Assembly (NCBI RefSeq): GCF_023065955.2
Contig: NW_026623008.1
Span: 12,244,501 to 12,308,500 of the forward strand
Source of the DNA: Ursus arctos
Taxonomy: Eukaryota; Chordata; Mammalia; Carnivora; Ursidae
Length of the DNA stretch: 64,000 nucleotides
Direction: 5' to 3'
Of the stretch, positions 40,698 through 51,639 are shown piece by piece. The number at the start of each line of letters is the position of its first letter. Positions within the stretch are counted from its first letter, which is position 1. A program made the position numbers and the translations under genes. The notes under the pieces are model-generated. The model did no database searches. It had not been told where the DNA came from and was given only the letters and a program-made list of their open reading frames with translations.

Positions 40698-41388
40698 TGC
40701 CTCTTCTCCCCAACCAAGACTTGAGACCTGCCCCTGAGGGCCACAGGGAGCCATAGCAAGGTTTAGAGCTGTGGACAGAAGCTCGTGGTGAGGACAGCAC
40801 CAGGATCCGGGGCAGGAGGGGACCTCCACCCTGCCCCTTCCGCAGGGCTCTGGCAAGCGCTGTCCTCTCTGAGCAGCACCGCCTCGGACCTGGAAGACAG
40901 CAAGGATCCTCTGGGTTGACGAGTCCGATTGCCTAGTGCCTGGAGCAGGCAGCCGGCACTTGTGTGCTGGTGCTGAGCTCTCCTTCCTCCTCTTCCGGGC
41001 CCTTCTCCCCTGGGTGCAGGGGCAGCTCCCGGAGGTGGGAGGGAGGCTCCCTGCAGCCTGCCCGGGGGCTTGGGCAGCTGTGTTCTCCCGGAGCCCGTCT
41101 CTCTGGAGCAGACTCGGCTTCCCTTCCACGCTGCTCTCTCCCCTTCTCCCTGCCATGTGTCCCTGACGGCCTCATATTCCCTCCCCGGCAGCCAGTGCCA
41201 TCTGCAAGCTTGGCAATCTCACGCACGCTCTTCCGCTCAGCTCACTTGTAAGGGCTTTAAATAAGACTGGCTCTAGCACCGATCCCTAGGGTGGCCTCAC
41301 TTCTTATGCTTTTGCTTCCAGAGGGACCTATTTGTCCCTTTGCTTTGCTTTCTGTTCCTAAGCCAGGAACTCTACACGGCAGAAGCAG
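40698..41388. other. No gene or recognised repeat
   Basis: GC-rich, with frames up to 170 codons on the minus strand. Their composition (proline, glycine, arginine) follows base composition and no motif is seen. Confidence 0.42.
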
Positions 41389-41389
41389 C

Positions 41390-41785
41390 CCAGCTCCTCA
41401 AAAATGCAAATCACGCGCATGTCCCGCTGGGTCAGAACCTTCAGGAAATGTAAGCTACTGCGTCCTGGTTCTTGAGGAACCTCTTAGCCCCTCCAGTGTG
41501 CCGGCCGCTTGGTTACAGCGTAACCCCACCTTCCCCACCAGTGACTTCTGCGTGCCCAGCATCCCTTGCTCGGTAGAGTGCCTCCTGAAATCCTTTACCC
41601 CTGGGCCCTCGGCATGCGTCATTCCTGCTCCTCAGTGTGTCCTGATTCTTTCACTCACGCCACCAGATAAATGCGCGCCCAGAGGTGGAAGGCAGCCCTG
41701 TGTCTGCGATCTTTGGCCGGCGATAGCAGGTGTGGGAAGATGCTTTCACCCTGCGCACCTGCTCTGACAGATGACCGCTGCTAAC
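41390..41785 (+). mobile_element. L2 body fragment
   Basis: 'caaaaatgcaaatcacgcgc', 'ctgggtcagaaccttcagga' and 'tcctgattctttcactcacg' fit L2 upstream of its 3' end, moderately decayed. Confidence 0.5.
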
Positions 41786-42578
41786 CGGGGCGCGGAGACA
41801 TCCCAGGCTGCACTTGGACTTGGTGGGAGAGACTCTGATGATGGATTAGTGATGTCTGCCATGATGGTGAGGGAGCAGAGGGGTGGTGTATGTGCTAGAG
41901 CGTTCCATCCGAGGCTGGGGAACTTGCCTCTCCCCTTTTCCTCGCTCGCCGTGCCGCGTGCTCTGGAAGCTGGCAGAGCGGGTATGGTGACCATCGGTGG
42001 CCTGGAGGACTGAGTGGGAGACAAGTTGGTCCCAGCGGGTTTGGCGAACAGTTAGGAATTGCTCTGTCTTGAGATACGTGCTTATCCAAGGGCGTGTGCC
42101 TCGCCGACAACAAGTCAGGCCGTGTCCCCTGTGCCGCGGTGGGCTGAGGCAGCTCTGGAAGGTTGGGGACGAGCAGGGAGGATTTATCCAGGCACCGAGC
42201 CTTGAGATGCTGCTAGCTGTGCTGCAAAGGGCTTGTTCTTTCTTCGATGGAGTCTCGCTGGGCAGAGGGGCTGCAAGGCTGCAGCGTTTTTGGTCTGTGC
42301 CCTAGGATGCCTTTCAGGCTCCTGAGGGTGGGTGGGAGGGGGGACACAGGGCTGGGGGCTCACCAGAACCCATGAAAGGCACCAAGCACAGCCGTTCCCA
42401 CCGAGACCCTGGGTCCTCTCCCTTCTTTCTTGCATGGAAAGTAGAAGTGACACCTGGTTGGCTGAAGGTTTATTGCTGGGTGAGACTGCCGATTCAGGGA
42501 AGGGCTAGTGTCTGGTGAAACAGAAATCCCAAGGACTCTGGGATCTTATGGATCAGAGGAGTAAAAGAAAGCATAACA
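41786..42578. other. No gene or recognised repeat
   Basis: Nothing assignable; short frames only. Confidence 0.4.
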
Positions 42579-42579
42579 A

Positions 42580-42747
42580 GCTTGGGGTCTGGTCTGTATC
42601 CTAGTCATAAAGCTGTGCCGTGGATTTGCTGTGTGGCTTTAGGCAAGTTGCTTCCCCACTCTGTGCCCATCTTTCATCTTGGTACAAGGAAAGGGGGTGA
42701 TCAGAGATCTAAGGGCCTTTTCTGCTCTAACTGTGGAAATGGGCTGT
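42580..42747 (+). mobile_element. MIR
   Basis: 'gatttgctgtgtggctttag', 'gcaagttgcttccccactct' and 'gtgcccatctttcatcttgg' are the MIR middle with drift. Confidence 0.72.
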
Positions 42748-43164
42748 CCTGGGCACCACCCTGTGTCTGACGAACCGCAGGCAGGGAGTGTCTGAGGGTT
42801 GAAGGCTAGCAGTGACGGGGCCCCCTGGGGCCCCCCTCCCAGACACTGACCGCGTGCTCCTGCTCCTGCATGAGGTGGCTCGGGGGCCTCCGTGGAAGAA
42901 GTGATGTTAGAGGGACTGTTGACACCAGCCTCTTCAGGGTCAGGAGAAGCTGGGCATGTTTCCAGCCCCATCCATAGGCCCACCTCTCCCCGGGGCTGGT
43001 TTTGCTTGGAGGTGCGGTAGCCTCACAGAAGAGCCTCCAGTCGCTCCCCATCCCCAGTGCTCCCTTCCCTGCCTCTCCAGCCCCAACACGCCCTGAGATT
43101 CCAGCCGCGCCGAATGGTTCACAGCTTTCTGCCCTGATTCCTCATCACCAGATCCTTAAAAGGA
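42748..43164. other. No gene or recognised repeat
   Basis: GC-rich, no exon signal. Confidence 0.4.
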
Positions 43165-43418
43165 AAGCACACCTGTGTTAGTCAGGCTAGGCCGGGCCGT
43201 GCCGCAGGAATGAATATGTCTTGAAATCTCAGTGGCTTCAAACAAGCAAGTCTAGCTCTTGCCCATGCGGAGTGTGAGATGAGTTGGGGGTCTCTCCTGG
43301 ATGGCTCCATTCCATATTGTAACTCTGTGTTTCAGGGTGGATCTGTGGCCCCCCCATCTCCATGGGGCCTCCATGGTCCCTGCTAGAGGGGCAGCCCATG
43401 GAGATGGCCCTGTGCCTG
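43165..43418 (+). mobile_element. Ancient interspersed repeat, unassigned
   Basis: 'aatctcagtggcttcaaaca' and 'ggtctctcctggatggctcc' place it in the same family as 18.1 kb. It ends at the SINEC target site. Confidence 0.45.
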
Positions 43419-43421
43419 TTT

Positions 43422-43618
43422 TATTTTTATTTTTAAATGTTTTTAAGAGATTTTATGTATTTATTTGAGGGGGGCTGGGAGGCACAGAGAGAATCTCAAG
43501 CTGACTCCCCACTGAGTGTGGAGCCGGATGCAGGACTCCATCTCACGCGACCCTAAGATCGTGACCTGAGCCAAAACAAAGAACTGGATGCTTAACCAAC
43601 TGAGTCACCCAGGCACCC
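43422..43618 (-). mobile_element. SINEC, older copy
   Basis: Full length but diverged: 'tcacccaggcaccctgg' at the head complement, TA-rich tail complement at 43422-43465. The target-site duplication 'tggccctgtgcctgtttta' / 'tggcctggtgcctttta' starts at 43405 and 43619, with three differences. Confidence 0.93.
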
Positions 43619-43864
43619 TGGCCTGGTGCCTTTTAGACTCCTTTGCCGGGAAGTGATCTCTTCTGCTCACCTTCACCTGCTCACCTTCACAAGCCAGAAC
43701 TGGTCTCACGGCCCCACGTGGGGCCAGAAGGTGAGTCGTCCATGTGCCGGGGAGGGGGGCCTGGATCTGGGTGAGCAACAGGGACTCTGTCACAGTCCAT
43801 GAATCAAAAAGGATTGGAACCTCTGGTTTCGAGACTGGCTGTGGCCAGGAGGTGGCATTAGTCT

Positions 43865-43987
43865 GGCCCGACCTCGGAATGCCTCCCATTTTGCAAATGG
43901 AAGAACAGAGGTCCAGAGAGGGCCGGGGTCTCCCTTGAAATGGCACCTACAGTCTGCAGGGGGGCCGGACGTGGACCCCACTTCTCC
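43865..43987 (-). mobile_element. MIR
   Basis: 'cctcccattttgcaaatgga' and 'agaacagaggtccagagagg' are the MIR core complement. Confidence 0.78.
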
Positions 43988-44094
43988 CATTGTCCGGGCA
44001 CTGTCCTTCCTTCCTTCTCATTCTGATGCCGTAGCCCGGATTCCCGCTGTCTGATCCCGCTCTGTGATGCAGGCGGGGGTGGGGGTGGCATCGC

Positions 44095-44225
44095 CGGGGC
44101 TCTTGTGAAATTATTTTAAGACCTTGGAAAGCAAATTAGAATTTCAAACCATCCAGCCCTCTTGAAAGCAGACCGGGGGTGTGTTAGAAGTAATTTAATT
44201 TTTACTTTGTTTTATTAATAGGACG
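44095..44225. promoter_or_regulatory. AT-rich repeat-free block
   Basis: 'gaaattattttaagaccttg', 'caaattagaatttcaaacca' and 'gtaatttaatttttactttg' form an AT-rich island in GC-rich DNA without repeat identity. It is a possible regulatory element but has no motif combination I would call diagnostic. Confidence 0.2.
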
Positions 44226-44439
44226 TGGGAGGTGGGAGGAGGGTGTGAGATGTGGCGGAGGGGGCTTGCTGCCGAGCCTGGCTCGATGGAACCGGTCTTG
44301 AATCAGGAGTGTTGGAGGAGAGCAGGCGTGGGAGTGCCCTGAGGATGAGGGGTGTAGGGCATCCAGGGAGCACAGGCAGACCTGGGGACCGTTGCTCGTA
44401 CCAGAGCTTCTAACCTGGTGCCTCCAAGTCTTTCTGGGA

Positions 44440-44884
44440 TTGGGGGCTGTGCCTATTTCCGGGGGTGCTGTAGCAAATGGCCACAAACGTCCAACAACAG
44501 AAGTGGATCCCCTCATAGTTCCAGACGCCAGGAGTCTGAAACGTGTCACCGTACTGAAATCAAGGCGCGGGCAGGGCCGTGCTGCCACCAAAGGCTCTCT
44601 GCGCGGGATCGCTCCTGGCCACCTCCTGATGCTCTTTGGCTTGTGGCCACATCCCTCCGCTCTCTGCCTCTGTCCTCCTTCCTGTGCGGCTCTGCATCTT
44701 CTTCTCTTAGGACACCAGGAACTTATAAGTCATTAGATTTAGGCCCTAACCGAAACCGAGATGATTTCATCTTGAGATTCTTAACGAATGACACCTACAA
44801 AGACCTCATTTCCAAATCAGGTCATATTCTGAGGTTCTGGATGGACATGAGTTTTTAGGGTACACTATTCAGCCTACTACAGGG
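44440..44884 (+). mobile_element. Ancient interspersed repeat, unassigned
   Basis: Same family as 13.5 kb and more complete: 'tgctgtagcaaatggccaca', 'gaagtggatcccctcatagt', 'cttaggacaccaggaactta', 'caaatcaggtcatattctga' and 'gtacactattcagcctacta'. Confidence 0.58.
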
Positions 44885-45408
44885 ACCACTGATGGGTGGG
44901 CTTCAGGAGGGAGCAAACCATCCAGATCTGTAAGAAAACTCACCATGTCCCCTCCCCAGCAAAGACACATAGCTTGCTTTGATTCGTCAGAGACTCCAAG
45001 ATAAGGCACAGCACTCTTGCAGGACACATCTCTGGCAGGCGGGACTGTTAGGACAGAGGACGGGTCACCGGAAGCCCCAAGAGAAGGCGGGGAGAGGGGA
45101 AGATCTGGAAAACAGGCACCCGTGAAGGAGCTGGCTGGAACAAAGAAGAGGTGGGCAGAGGGCTGTTCGGGAGGGCCCAGGACAGTAGGTCATGCCTCTC
45201 AGGAGTCACAGCCATCTTTACGAATATAAAGTTTTCCAGACTGCTCCCCAGAAGAATGTACATTACGAACACACACACCTTTGGTGTACAACTCTGGGGC
45301 CATGTGTTTCCCACGCCCCAAAACCCGCCCCTGGGCCCCCAGAGACCCCAGCTGGCACCACCACCAGAGGGGAAGAGTTTCAGGACCAATCGGAGGAAGC
45401 AGCCCAAA
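44885..45408. other. No gene or recognised repeat
   Basis: Unique-looking sequence leading into the 12-bp minisatellite. Frames of 80-145 codons on both strands run through the minisatellite; I do not accept them as coding. Confidence 0.4.
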
Positions 45409-45496
45409 CGCCGTGGATGGTGCCGTGGACGGCGCCGTGGACGATACCGTGGATGGCGCCGTGGACGATGAGTGGATGGCGCCATGGACGATGCCC
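45409..45496. repeat. 12-bp minisatellite 'gccgtggacggc'
   Basis: Seven units of 'gccgtggatggt'/'gccgtggacggc'/'gccgtggacgat' type, with one unit altered to 'gatgagtggatg' near 45468. The unit length is a multiple of three, so all frames stay open; one reads Ala-Val-Asp-Gly repeats and another Pro-Trp-Thr-type repeats. CpG is dense within it. Confidence 0.95.
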
Positions 45497-46866
45497 ACAG
45501 TTCAGGTCGGACACAGCGCTTAGGAGGCGGGACCGGAGCTGCGGCATCTGCTCCTGGTTTGAGGATTACAAGAGATAATGCGGTGGAAGTGCGCCCTGGT
45601 TTTAGAAGCTAAAGTACTTATTTCGTCTGGTTTTTTTTTGTCGTTGTTAAACTGTATGAAGCACTATCTGTCCGTGGAAGGGAAAATGAGGAAATGCAGA
45701 TAAGCGAAAGGAGAGAAACCCCTTTAATCTCCTTACCCAGACAGCCACGGCGACCGCCTTGCCCTGTGACCTCCTGAACCTTCTCCTCTGTATTTCATTC
45801 GACACGAAGGGGATGATAATAGACGTTAAGAGCGAAGCTGACATTTTAACCTAAAATGTTTAATACCTTGGCGTGCGAAGAAACACTCACAAAGCCTCTA
45901 TCCTGGCCGCGCAGAATTCTGTGGTCCAGAGGCTCTGTAGCTTAACCCGTCTTCTGTTCTTTGGACAAATGGCCCCGTTTCCTTTCCTTTTGTATAAACA
46001 GCTGCGTCGTGACCATCCTTGCCGCTCCTGCTTCGGGGGCGGGGGGGGAGACGTGTTGTAAGCACTTAACTGATGCCAGTCTTTGGCACTGGATCCGTGT
46101 TTGGGGCATGGGGCGCCTGGAGCGGAGGGTGATGCCCCTGCTTTCATGCTTCCTGGGATCCTGGCTGGGTCCCGGTGTCGGGTTCAGCCTGGGGGCTCTC
46201 GGTGAAGGCGGCCTGCGTTATTTAAGACCTTCAGGACTTCACGCTGTGTCCTGGACTGAATTGGCTTGGAATTAAGGAAAAGGAGTCCTGTTTCTCTGCC
46301 CGTGGCTCTCTGCAGCGCCGGTACCCCTGGCCCTCGCATGTGTTCTAGAGATGAGCTCTTGCTCTCCCATGAGCTTGAGGGGACCCAGGACTGCGCGGCC
46401 ATGTGCCGGAGATGTCTGTCATCTCCTGGGCTCTTCAGCAGGCAAGTATTCACCTCTGTTCTAAGAGAAGCTCTGTTTTCTAGGGAATGTGTCTCTCGGG
46501 CCCTGCTGGCCTGGAATTCTGCAACGACAGAGCTCTTGGCCCGGGCCGGTCCAGGGAGATCTCCTGGCCCGCTGGCTGGAGCTTGGGGTTTCTGAGGTGG
46601 ACCCGGGTCTCCCCTCTAGGTCTAAACAGGAATCTGTCCTCCAGTCAGCCTGCCTGCCTTTAACTGTTTGGACGGGCCAAGTGCTCAACCGTGTCAGGCC
46701 CTGTTGTCTCTGATATGGGAAGATGGCCGCACAGGAACCTTGGAGAGTTGGTTACCTTGCACCCTGTGGGTGAAGAAAAAGAACCGTATGGAAAAATAAG
46801 TGGTAAACGCCCGTTTCCCCAGGAGCTGTTACTGTTCAGAAATTGAACTTTGGTTCTTTTTATCCG
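45497..46866. other. No gene or recognised repeat
   Basis: Mixed composition. 45590-45660 has a T-run ('ggtttttttttgtcg'). Frames up to 109 codons lack motif. No exon supported. Confidence 0.42.
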
Positions 46867-46867
46867 C

Positions 46868-47053
46868 ATTTTTTATAAGATTTATTCATTTATTAGAGAG
46901 AGAGGAAGGAGGGGCAGAGGGAGAGAGAGAATCCCAAGCAGACTCCAGGGGAAGCACGAAGCCTAACCCAGGGCTTGATCTTATGACCCTGAGATCACGA
47001 CCTGAGCCGAAATCAAGAGTCAGATGCTTAACCGACTACCACTCAGGTACCCC
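46868..47053 (-). mobile_element. SINEC, older copy
   Basis: 'ttataagatttattcattta', 'gatcttatgaccctgagatc' and 'actcaggtacccc' mark a diverged full-length copy. No clean target-site duplication. Confidence 0.92.
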
Positions 47054-47129
47054 TCTGTCTGAATTTTTTTGATGGCAGGATAGAACGATACAGAACAGTA
47101 GGAAAGAGAGTCAGCACGTCCCCCGTCCT

Positions 47130-47246
47130 GCCGGGCACTCTTCTGAATGCTCTGCACGCATTAACTCATTTACGCCCCGTGAGGTCGGCACCATGCTTCT
47201 CCCCCATTTTATGGATGGGGAAGACGGAGGCCCAGGGAAGCCGCAT
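47130..47246 (-). mobile_element. MIR
   Basis: 'cattaactcatttacgcccc', 'cccccattttatggatgggg' and 'aagacggaggcccagggaag' are the MIR complement. Confidence 0.8.
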
Positions 47247-47249
47247 GGT

Positions 47250-47366
47250 GTGTTAAAAGAGTGTGGGCTGTGGAGTTAGAGGAGACACAGCCCAGTGTTC
47301 CCAACCTGCTGGCTGTGTGACCTCTGAACCCGTTCTCTCCTCTGTGAAGTGGGCTGTCCACGGCAG
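47250..47366 (+). mobile_element. MIR
   Basis: 'agtgtgggctgtggagttag', 'tggctgtgtgacctctgaac' and 'tcctctgtgaagtgggct' form a head-to-middle MIR facing away from the preceding copy. Confidence 0.72.
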
Positions 47367-47709
47367 CGCTGGCCCCCAGGGCTCGGTGTGTGCAGCAGAC
47401 GGGGCGGGGCAGTCTCCCTGGGAAGGTTTCGCTGATTGTGGATGAGAGCGTTTGGACCAGCCCCTTCCATTCCAGGGGGCGGTGAAAGCACCCGTCCGGT
47501 AGGTTGTGACAGGAGTAGCTGGGAGTTGGAATGTCCCTGTCCTCACCTCCTTCCTGGTCCCTTGGGGTCTCAGATATCTGTCCCCTGCTACTATGGGATG
47601 CCTGCAGGGTCCTCGGCCCTAACGCACCATGGCCCCAGACACTTCTTAGCTGGTTCGTATCTGCTATCCTTTATCCTAATGGTCACGTCTTACAGTTCTA
47701 GGTATGTTC
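47367..47709. other. No gene or recognised repeat
   Basis: Ordinary sequence between MIR and SINEC, nothing assignable. Confidence 0.4.
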
Positions 47710-47724
47710 TTAATTTTATTTCTT

Positions 47725-47925
47725 TTTTTTTTTTTTAAGATTTTATTTATTTATTTGACAGAGACAGAGACAGGCAGCGAGACAGGGAACACAAGCAGGG
47801 GGAGTGGGAGAGGAAGAAGCAGGCTCATAGTGGAGGAGCCTGATGTGGGGCTCGATCCCATAACGCCGGGATCATGCCCTGAGCAGAAGGCAGGCGCTTA
47901 AGGACTGCGCCACCCAGGCGCCCCC
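47725..47925 (-). mobile_element. SINEC, young full-length copy
   Basis: Perfect 15-bp target-site duplication 'ttaattttatttctt' at 47710-47724 and 47926-47940. Body 'gcagcgagacagggaacaca' and 'cataacgccgggatcatgcc' place it in the same young subfamily as 7.3 and 49.3 kb. Confidence 0.97.
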
Positions 47926-47944
47926 TTAATTTTATTTCTTAATT

Positions 47945-48350
47945 GGATGCATGTATTCATTTTCTCTTGCTGCATTTGACACGTCACGACAGACGTCGAG
48001 GCCGAAGCAGCACACATGCACCCTCTCCCCATTCTTGCGGGCCAGGGGCCCCTGGCACAGCCGAGCTGTGCTCCCTACTCCAGGTCTGACACAGCTGCGG
48101 TCAAAGTCTCATCCGGGCTGTGTGCTCAGTGGGAAGCTTGGTCAGGGAAGCATCTCCTCCACGCTCATTCAGGTGGTTGGCAGAATTCGTTTCCCTGTGG
48201 TTGTCTGACCCAGGACGTACACGCTCTTGTGGCTGGTGGCCGGGATGGCGCTCGGGCCCTGTAGGCCCCCGTCCGCTCCCAGTGGCTGCCCACACCACTC
48301 CACCTGGTGGCTCTCCTGGGAGGCAGCTGGTGACATGGCTGATACTTCTT
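47945..48350 (+). mobile_element. Ancient interspersed repeat, unassigned
   Basis: 'ttttctcttgctgcatttga' and 'gtctcatccgggctgtgtgc' resemble the 'ctgctgtaacaaattaccac' class of mammal-wide repeats. Strongly decayed. Confidence 0.38.
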
Positions 48351-48539
48351 CAAGGCCAATGGCAGAGCCTTGGGTCTTCAGCCCGCAAGGTCAGAGTCTT
48401 ACAGAGGGAAGCACGATCCTTGGACGTCCCACCACCTTTGCCACGTTCTGTTGGTTGGAAGCAAGCCCAGGCCCCACCTACACGCAGGGGTGGGGGGATG
48501 ATCCAACATGTAGATCGTCAGGGTCACCTTCAGGGACGT

Positions 48540-48665
48540 CTGACACAATGAGCTTAATAAGCTTATTTAAATTTGTATAAAATAAGAGTAATTAGCTCAA
48601 AGCGCTTTCCTCGGAGTGAAGAATATATAATCCGTGTTGGCTATCAGATCTGTCTTGCTTTGTAG
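48540..48665. promoter_or_regulatory. AT-rich block with palindrome
   Basis: 'aataagcttatt' is a perfect 12-bp palindrome (48556-48567), followed by 'taattagctcaaag' and 'gaatatataatcc'. No repeat identity is certain. A regulatory element is possible; a decayed repeat tail is the alternative. Confidence 0.2.
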
Positions 48666-48872
48666 TTGTGGGCTGTGTTCTGAAGACTTAAGGGTGTCAG
48701 GAAAAGAAGGTGTTATTTGAAATGTGTTCATCTTTCTTGCCTGAATTACGTGAAGTGAGAGGGAGAGCGGAGGAAGTCGGGGATGGAAGTGAGCACCAGG
48801 TCAAGGGCGATAAAGGAGGGAGGGGAACGTGTATGTGTGTTTCCTCTGTCTATAAACGTCAGTGCCTTTTTA

Positions 48873-49092
48873 ATTTTTTAATTATTTTTATGTTATTTAT
48901 TTATGAGAGAGCATGAGCGGGGTGGGGGGAAGGGCAAAGGAAGAGGGAGAGAGCGAATCTTAAGCAGAACCCCCTCCCCCCACCGCTGAGCACGGAGTCT
49001 GATGCGGGCCTCGATCTCATGACCCTGAGATCATGACATGAGCTGAAACCAAGAGTCGGATGCTCAGCTGACCGAGCTCCCCAGGTGCCCCC
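48873..49092 (-). mobile_element. SINEC, older copy
   Basis: Full length, ending 'ccccaggtgcccc'. Target-site duplication 'gtcagtgccttttta' (48858-48872) versus 'gtcaatgccttttta' (49095-49109), one mismatch. A C-run interrupts the body near 48970-48980. Confidence 0.95.
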
Positions 49093-49250
49093 ATGTCAAT
49101 GCCTTTTTACAAGCAGTTTGATATAAATGCATAATTCTTATGTTACACATCTTAGCATAATTTTCCTTCAGTCTCTTCTTCCCCTAACCCTTCCTCAGTG
49201 ACCTCATCCCCTCCCACTCCCACCCTGAGACCATCTCGTACAGATCTTTT

Positions 49251-49453
49251 TTTTTTTTTTTTTAAAGATTTTTATTTATTTGTTCGACAGAGATAGAGAC
49301 AGCCAGCGAGAGAGGGAACACAAGCAGGGGGAGTGGGAGAGGAAGAAGCAGGCTCACAGCGGAGGAGCCTGACGTGGGGCTCGATCCCAGATCGCCGGGA
49401 TCACGCCCTGAGCCGAAGGCAGACACTCAACCGCTGTGCCACCCAGGCGCCCC
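49251..49453 (-). mobile_element. SINEC, young full-length copy
   Basis: Target-site duplication 'atctcgtacagatctttt' (49233-49250) and 'atctcgtatagatctttt' (49455-49472) with one difference. Young-subfamily body 'gccagcgagagagggaacac'. Confidence 0.97.
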
Positions 49454-49599
49454 GATCTCGTATAGATCTTTTCATATTTTCCCACATTCTTAGAATCACA
49501 TACAGACATGGACCAGTCTTTTCACATTCCTGGGTCACCTCTCATTCACCCATGCCCCATGGAAACCCTGCCACATGGAGAGCTGGAGTTCTAGCACAT

Positions 49600-50240
49600 T
49601 CTTTTTAACGACCATATAGGATTCCAGAGTGTGGCTGTACAGTCATTGACTGCCTGTTCCCCGGCTGAATGTTATTCATTGTCGGCTTGTTACCATAAGA
49701 AGAAGCGTGACCATAGACCTCCATGCACACATCCATCCTTAGGGACATCCTTAGATTTGACTTTTCTGGGGCATAATTCCAGGAGTCGAATCATGCAATG
49801 GGTCAGAAGGTTTGTGTGCTTTTAATTGTAATAGCTCTTGCCTGCTAAACGCTTCGCATTTACCCCAGAAATTTGAGACTTGTCCTTTCCCTGTATTCTG
49901 CCAGCAAGAGTTGTTAGCGGTCTTGTTAGTTTCGACCAAGTTGAGAGGTAGAAAGTGAAATCTCATTGTTACTTTTAATTTGCGTTTCCCCGACTAGCAG
50001 GGGGTCTGAGAAGCTTTTAGCTGTTTGGTTCTTTGGATGTTCTTGCCTGTGAGTTTCCTCTGTGAAACCTTTGCTCTTTTGCCCACGGGTCATTTGTCCC
50101 CTTCCTGTAGACCTGTCGGCATTCTCTATCGCGTAGGTATTAACGCTCTTCTGGCCTCTGCAGACTGGTCCTCTTGCCCGAGACCCTCCTTTGTCTGTTA
50201 CCCGTGTCCATGGTATCTTTTGCGTGCAGGGTTCGGATTT
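49600..50240 (-). mobile_element. Old L1, 3' region
   Basis: 'aatctcattgttacttttaa', 'tttgcgtttccccgactagc', 'gagaagcttttagctgtttg' and 'tttgctcttttgcccacggg' are the complement of the L1 3' region, considerably decayed. Confidence 0.72.
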
Positions 50241-50264
50241 ACCTGATTAGAAACACCCATCTTT

Positions 50265-50451
50265 GGGCGCCTGGGTGGCTCAGTCGGGTAAGTGTCTGCC
50301 TTTGGCTCAGGTCATGATCCCAGGGTTCTGGGATCGAGTCCCGTGTCAGGCTCCCTGCTCCGTGGGGAGCTTGCTTCTCTCTGCTGCTCCCCCTGCTTGT
50401 GCTCTCTCTCTCTGTCAGATAAATAAAAAAAATCTTAGAAAAAAGAAAGAA
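50265..50451 (+). mobile_element. SINEC, full length
   Basis: 'gggcgcctgggtggctcagt' head, CT-rich body, 'cagataaataaaaaaaatct' tail followed by an AAAG run. Target-site duplication 'agaaacacccatcttt' at 50249-50264 versus 'agaaacccctgtcttt' after the tail. Confidence 0.97.
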
Positions 50452-50536
50452 AGAAACCCCTGTCTTTTCTTCCGTGGTTTTTGGGTCTCCAGAGTTGGTC
50501 CAGAAGGCTTCCTCACCCACACTTGTCTGCTTTACT

Positions 50537-50597
50537 TTTGCCACAAATCAGTCTAACTGACATTTGCCACAAATCAGTCTGATCGACATTTGCCACA
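50537..50597. repeat. 26-bp tandem repeat
   Basis: Unit starting 'tttgccacaaatcagtct' at 50537 and 50563, with a partial third copy at 50589. Units one and two differ at the four or so bases after 'cagtct'. Confidence 0.9.
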
Positions 50598-50722
50598 TGT
50601 ACGATCTGTGCCCGGCCCTGGGCCAGACACTTGAGACGTCGGATACATAGGCAATGGTCCCACTCTCAAGGAGCTCAGTGTCACCGAGATAGTTACAACC
50701 AGTGTGACAGAGTGCAGGTGGG
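50590..50722 (-). mobile_element. L2, 3' end
   Basis: 'gtgcccggccctgggccaga', 'gatacataggcaatggtccc' and 'actctcaaggagctcagtgt' are the L2 3' end complement. Confidence 0.7.
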
Positions 50723-51638
50723 GCCACGGTCAGGGAGCTGCTGCCTCAGCTCAGAGCCTCCCCATTGGGAGCCAGGAGATGGGTGTGTCCAGGCCAAATG
50801 CCCTCAGCACGGACAGTTGGGACCTGGGATGGCCCAAGCCCCCAGGAAGCTCACTGCCCGCCATAGGCATCCTCATCCGTTTACAGCCTGTGAGTCATGG
50901 GGCTACCTGAGCTAATGTTGGGGGCTGTTGGCTGAATTAGCCGAGTGAGGAAGGGGGCAACGAGGGGGACTTCCTGGAGGAAGGCACACAGGAGCAGTGG
51001 CCGCAGAGTGGTCCCTCCCACCTGGGCCATGGGAAGACGTGTGGGTGCAGGGGAGGTGTGCCACCACGCTGCGGAGGGGACCCAGAGCTGATGCGCCCCG
51101 GCACGGATGTGGCGGAGAAGAGCATGGAGACTTCACTCCTTACCGGTGCCTCTGCGGTGGGAGGGGAGGGCCTGCGTCTGCCAGCCGACTTCCTGGCATG
51201 CCGCGGGCCCCCTGTGGGCTGTGGGCTGCTCTTGACCCGTGGTCACCAGAGTGGGCTACGTGGATCCCCCCCAGGAGAGTGTGAAAAGAGCCGCAGAGCA
51301 CGGGAGACAGAATTAGAGCTTCATTCATGTACATCCTCACCTCCTGCTCTGGAGGAGTGTTTTGGTGTATGTTTAACGATGGTGGTGTGCATTTACCGTG
51401 AGAAACAAACACGTATTGGGACACGCGCACCATGGGACGTTTGGAGGCCGTGGATCCTAGGGGACGAGCTACTTCCGTGCCCCCTAGCCCCCCCTAAGAG
51501 TGAGGGGACCCGTGTCACGGGCGGGAGGGACACTCCGGGGGGGGGTTGAACCAGGGAGAGTGGTTGCCCAGGTGGAAGTTACCTCTCCCATGCTTCTGGA
51601 AGGGCCAGGTCCTTCTCCTGGTTTCCCTCCATGGAGCA
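50723..51638. other. No gene or recognised repeat
   Basis: GC-rich to 51250, then AT-richer at 51300-51420. The longest frame (51058-51549, +) has no recognisable domain and no splice context. Confidence 0.42.
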
Positions 51639-51639
51639 G

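Noticed and set aside
45151..45578. Frames with Ala-Val-Asp-Gly, Trp-Thr-Ile-Pro or Arg-rich repeats
   Set aside because: They are the three readings of the 12-bp minisatellite. No flanking exon structure or homology.
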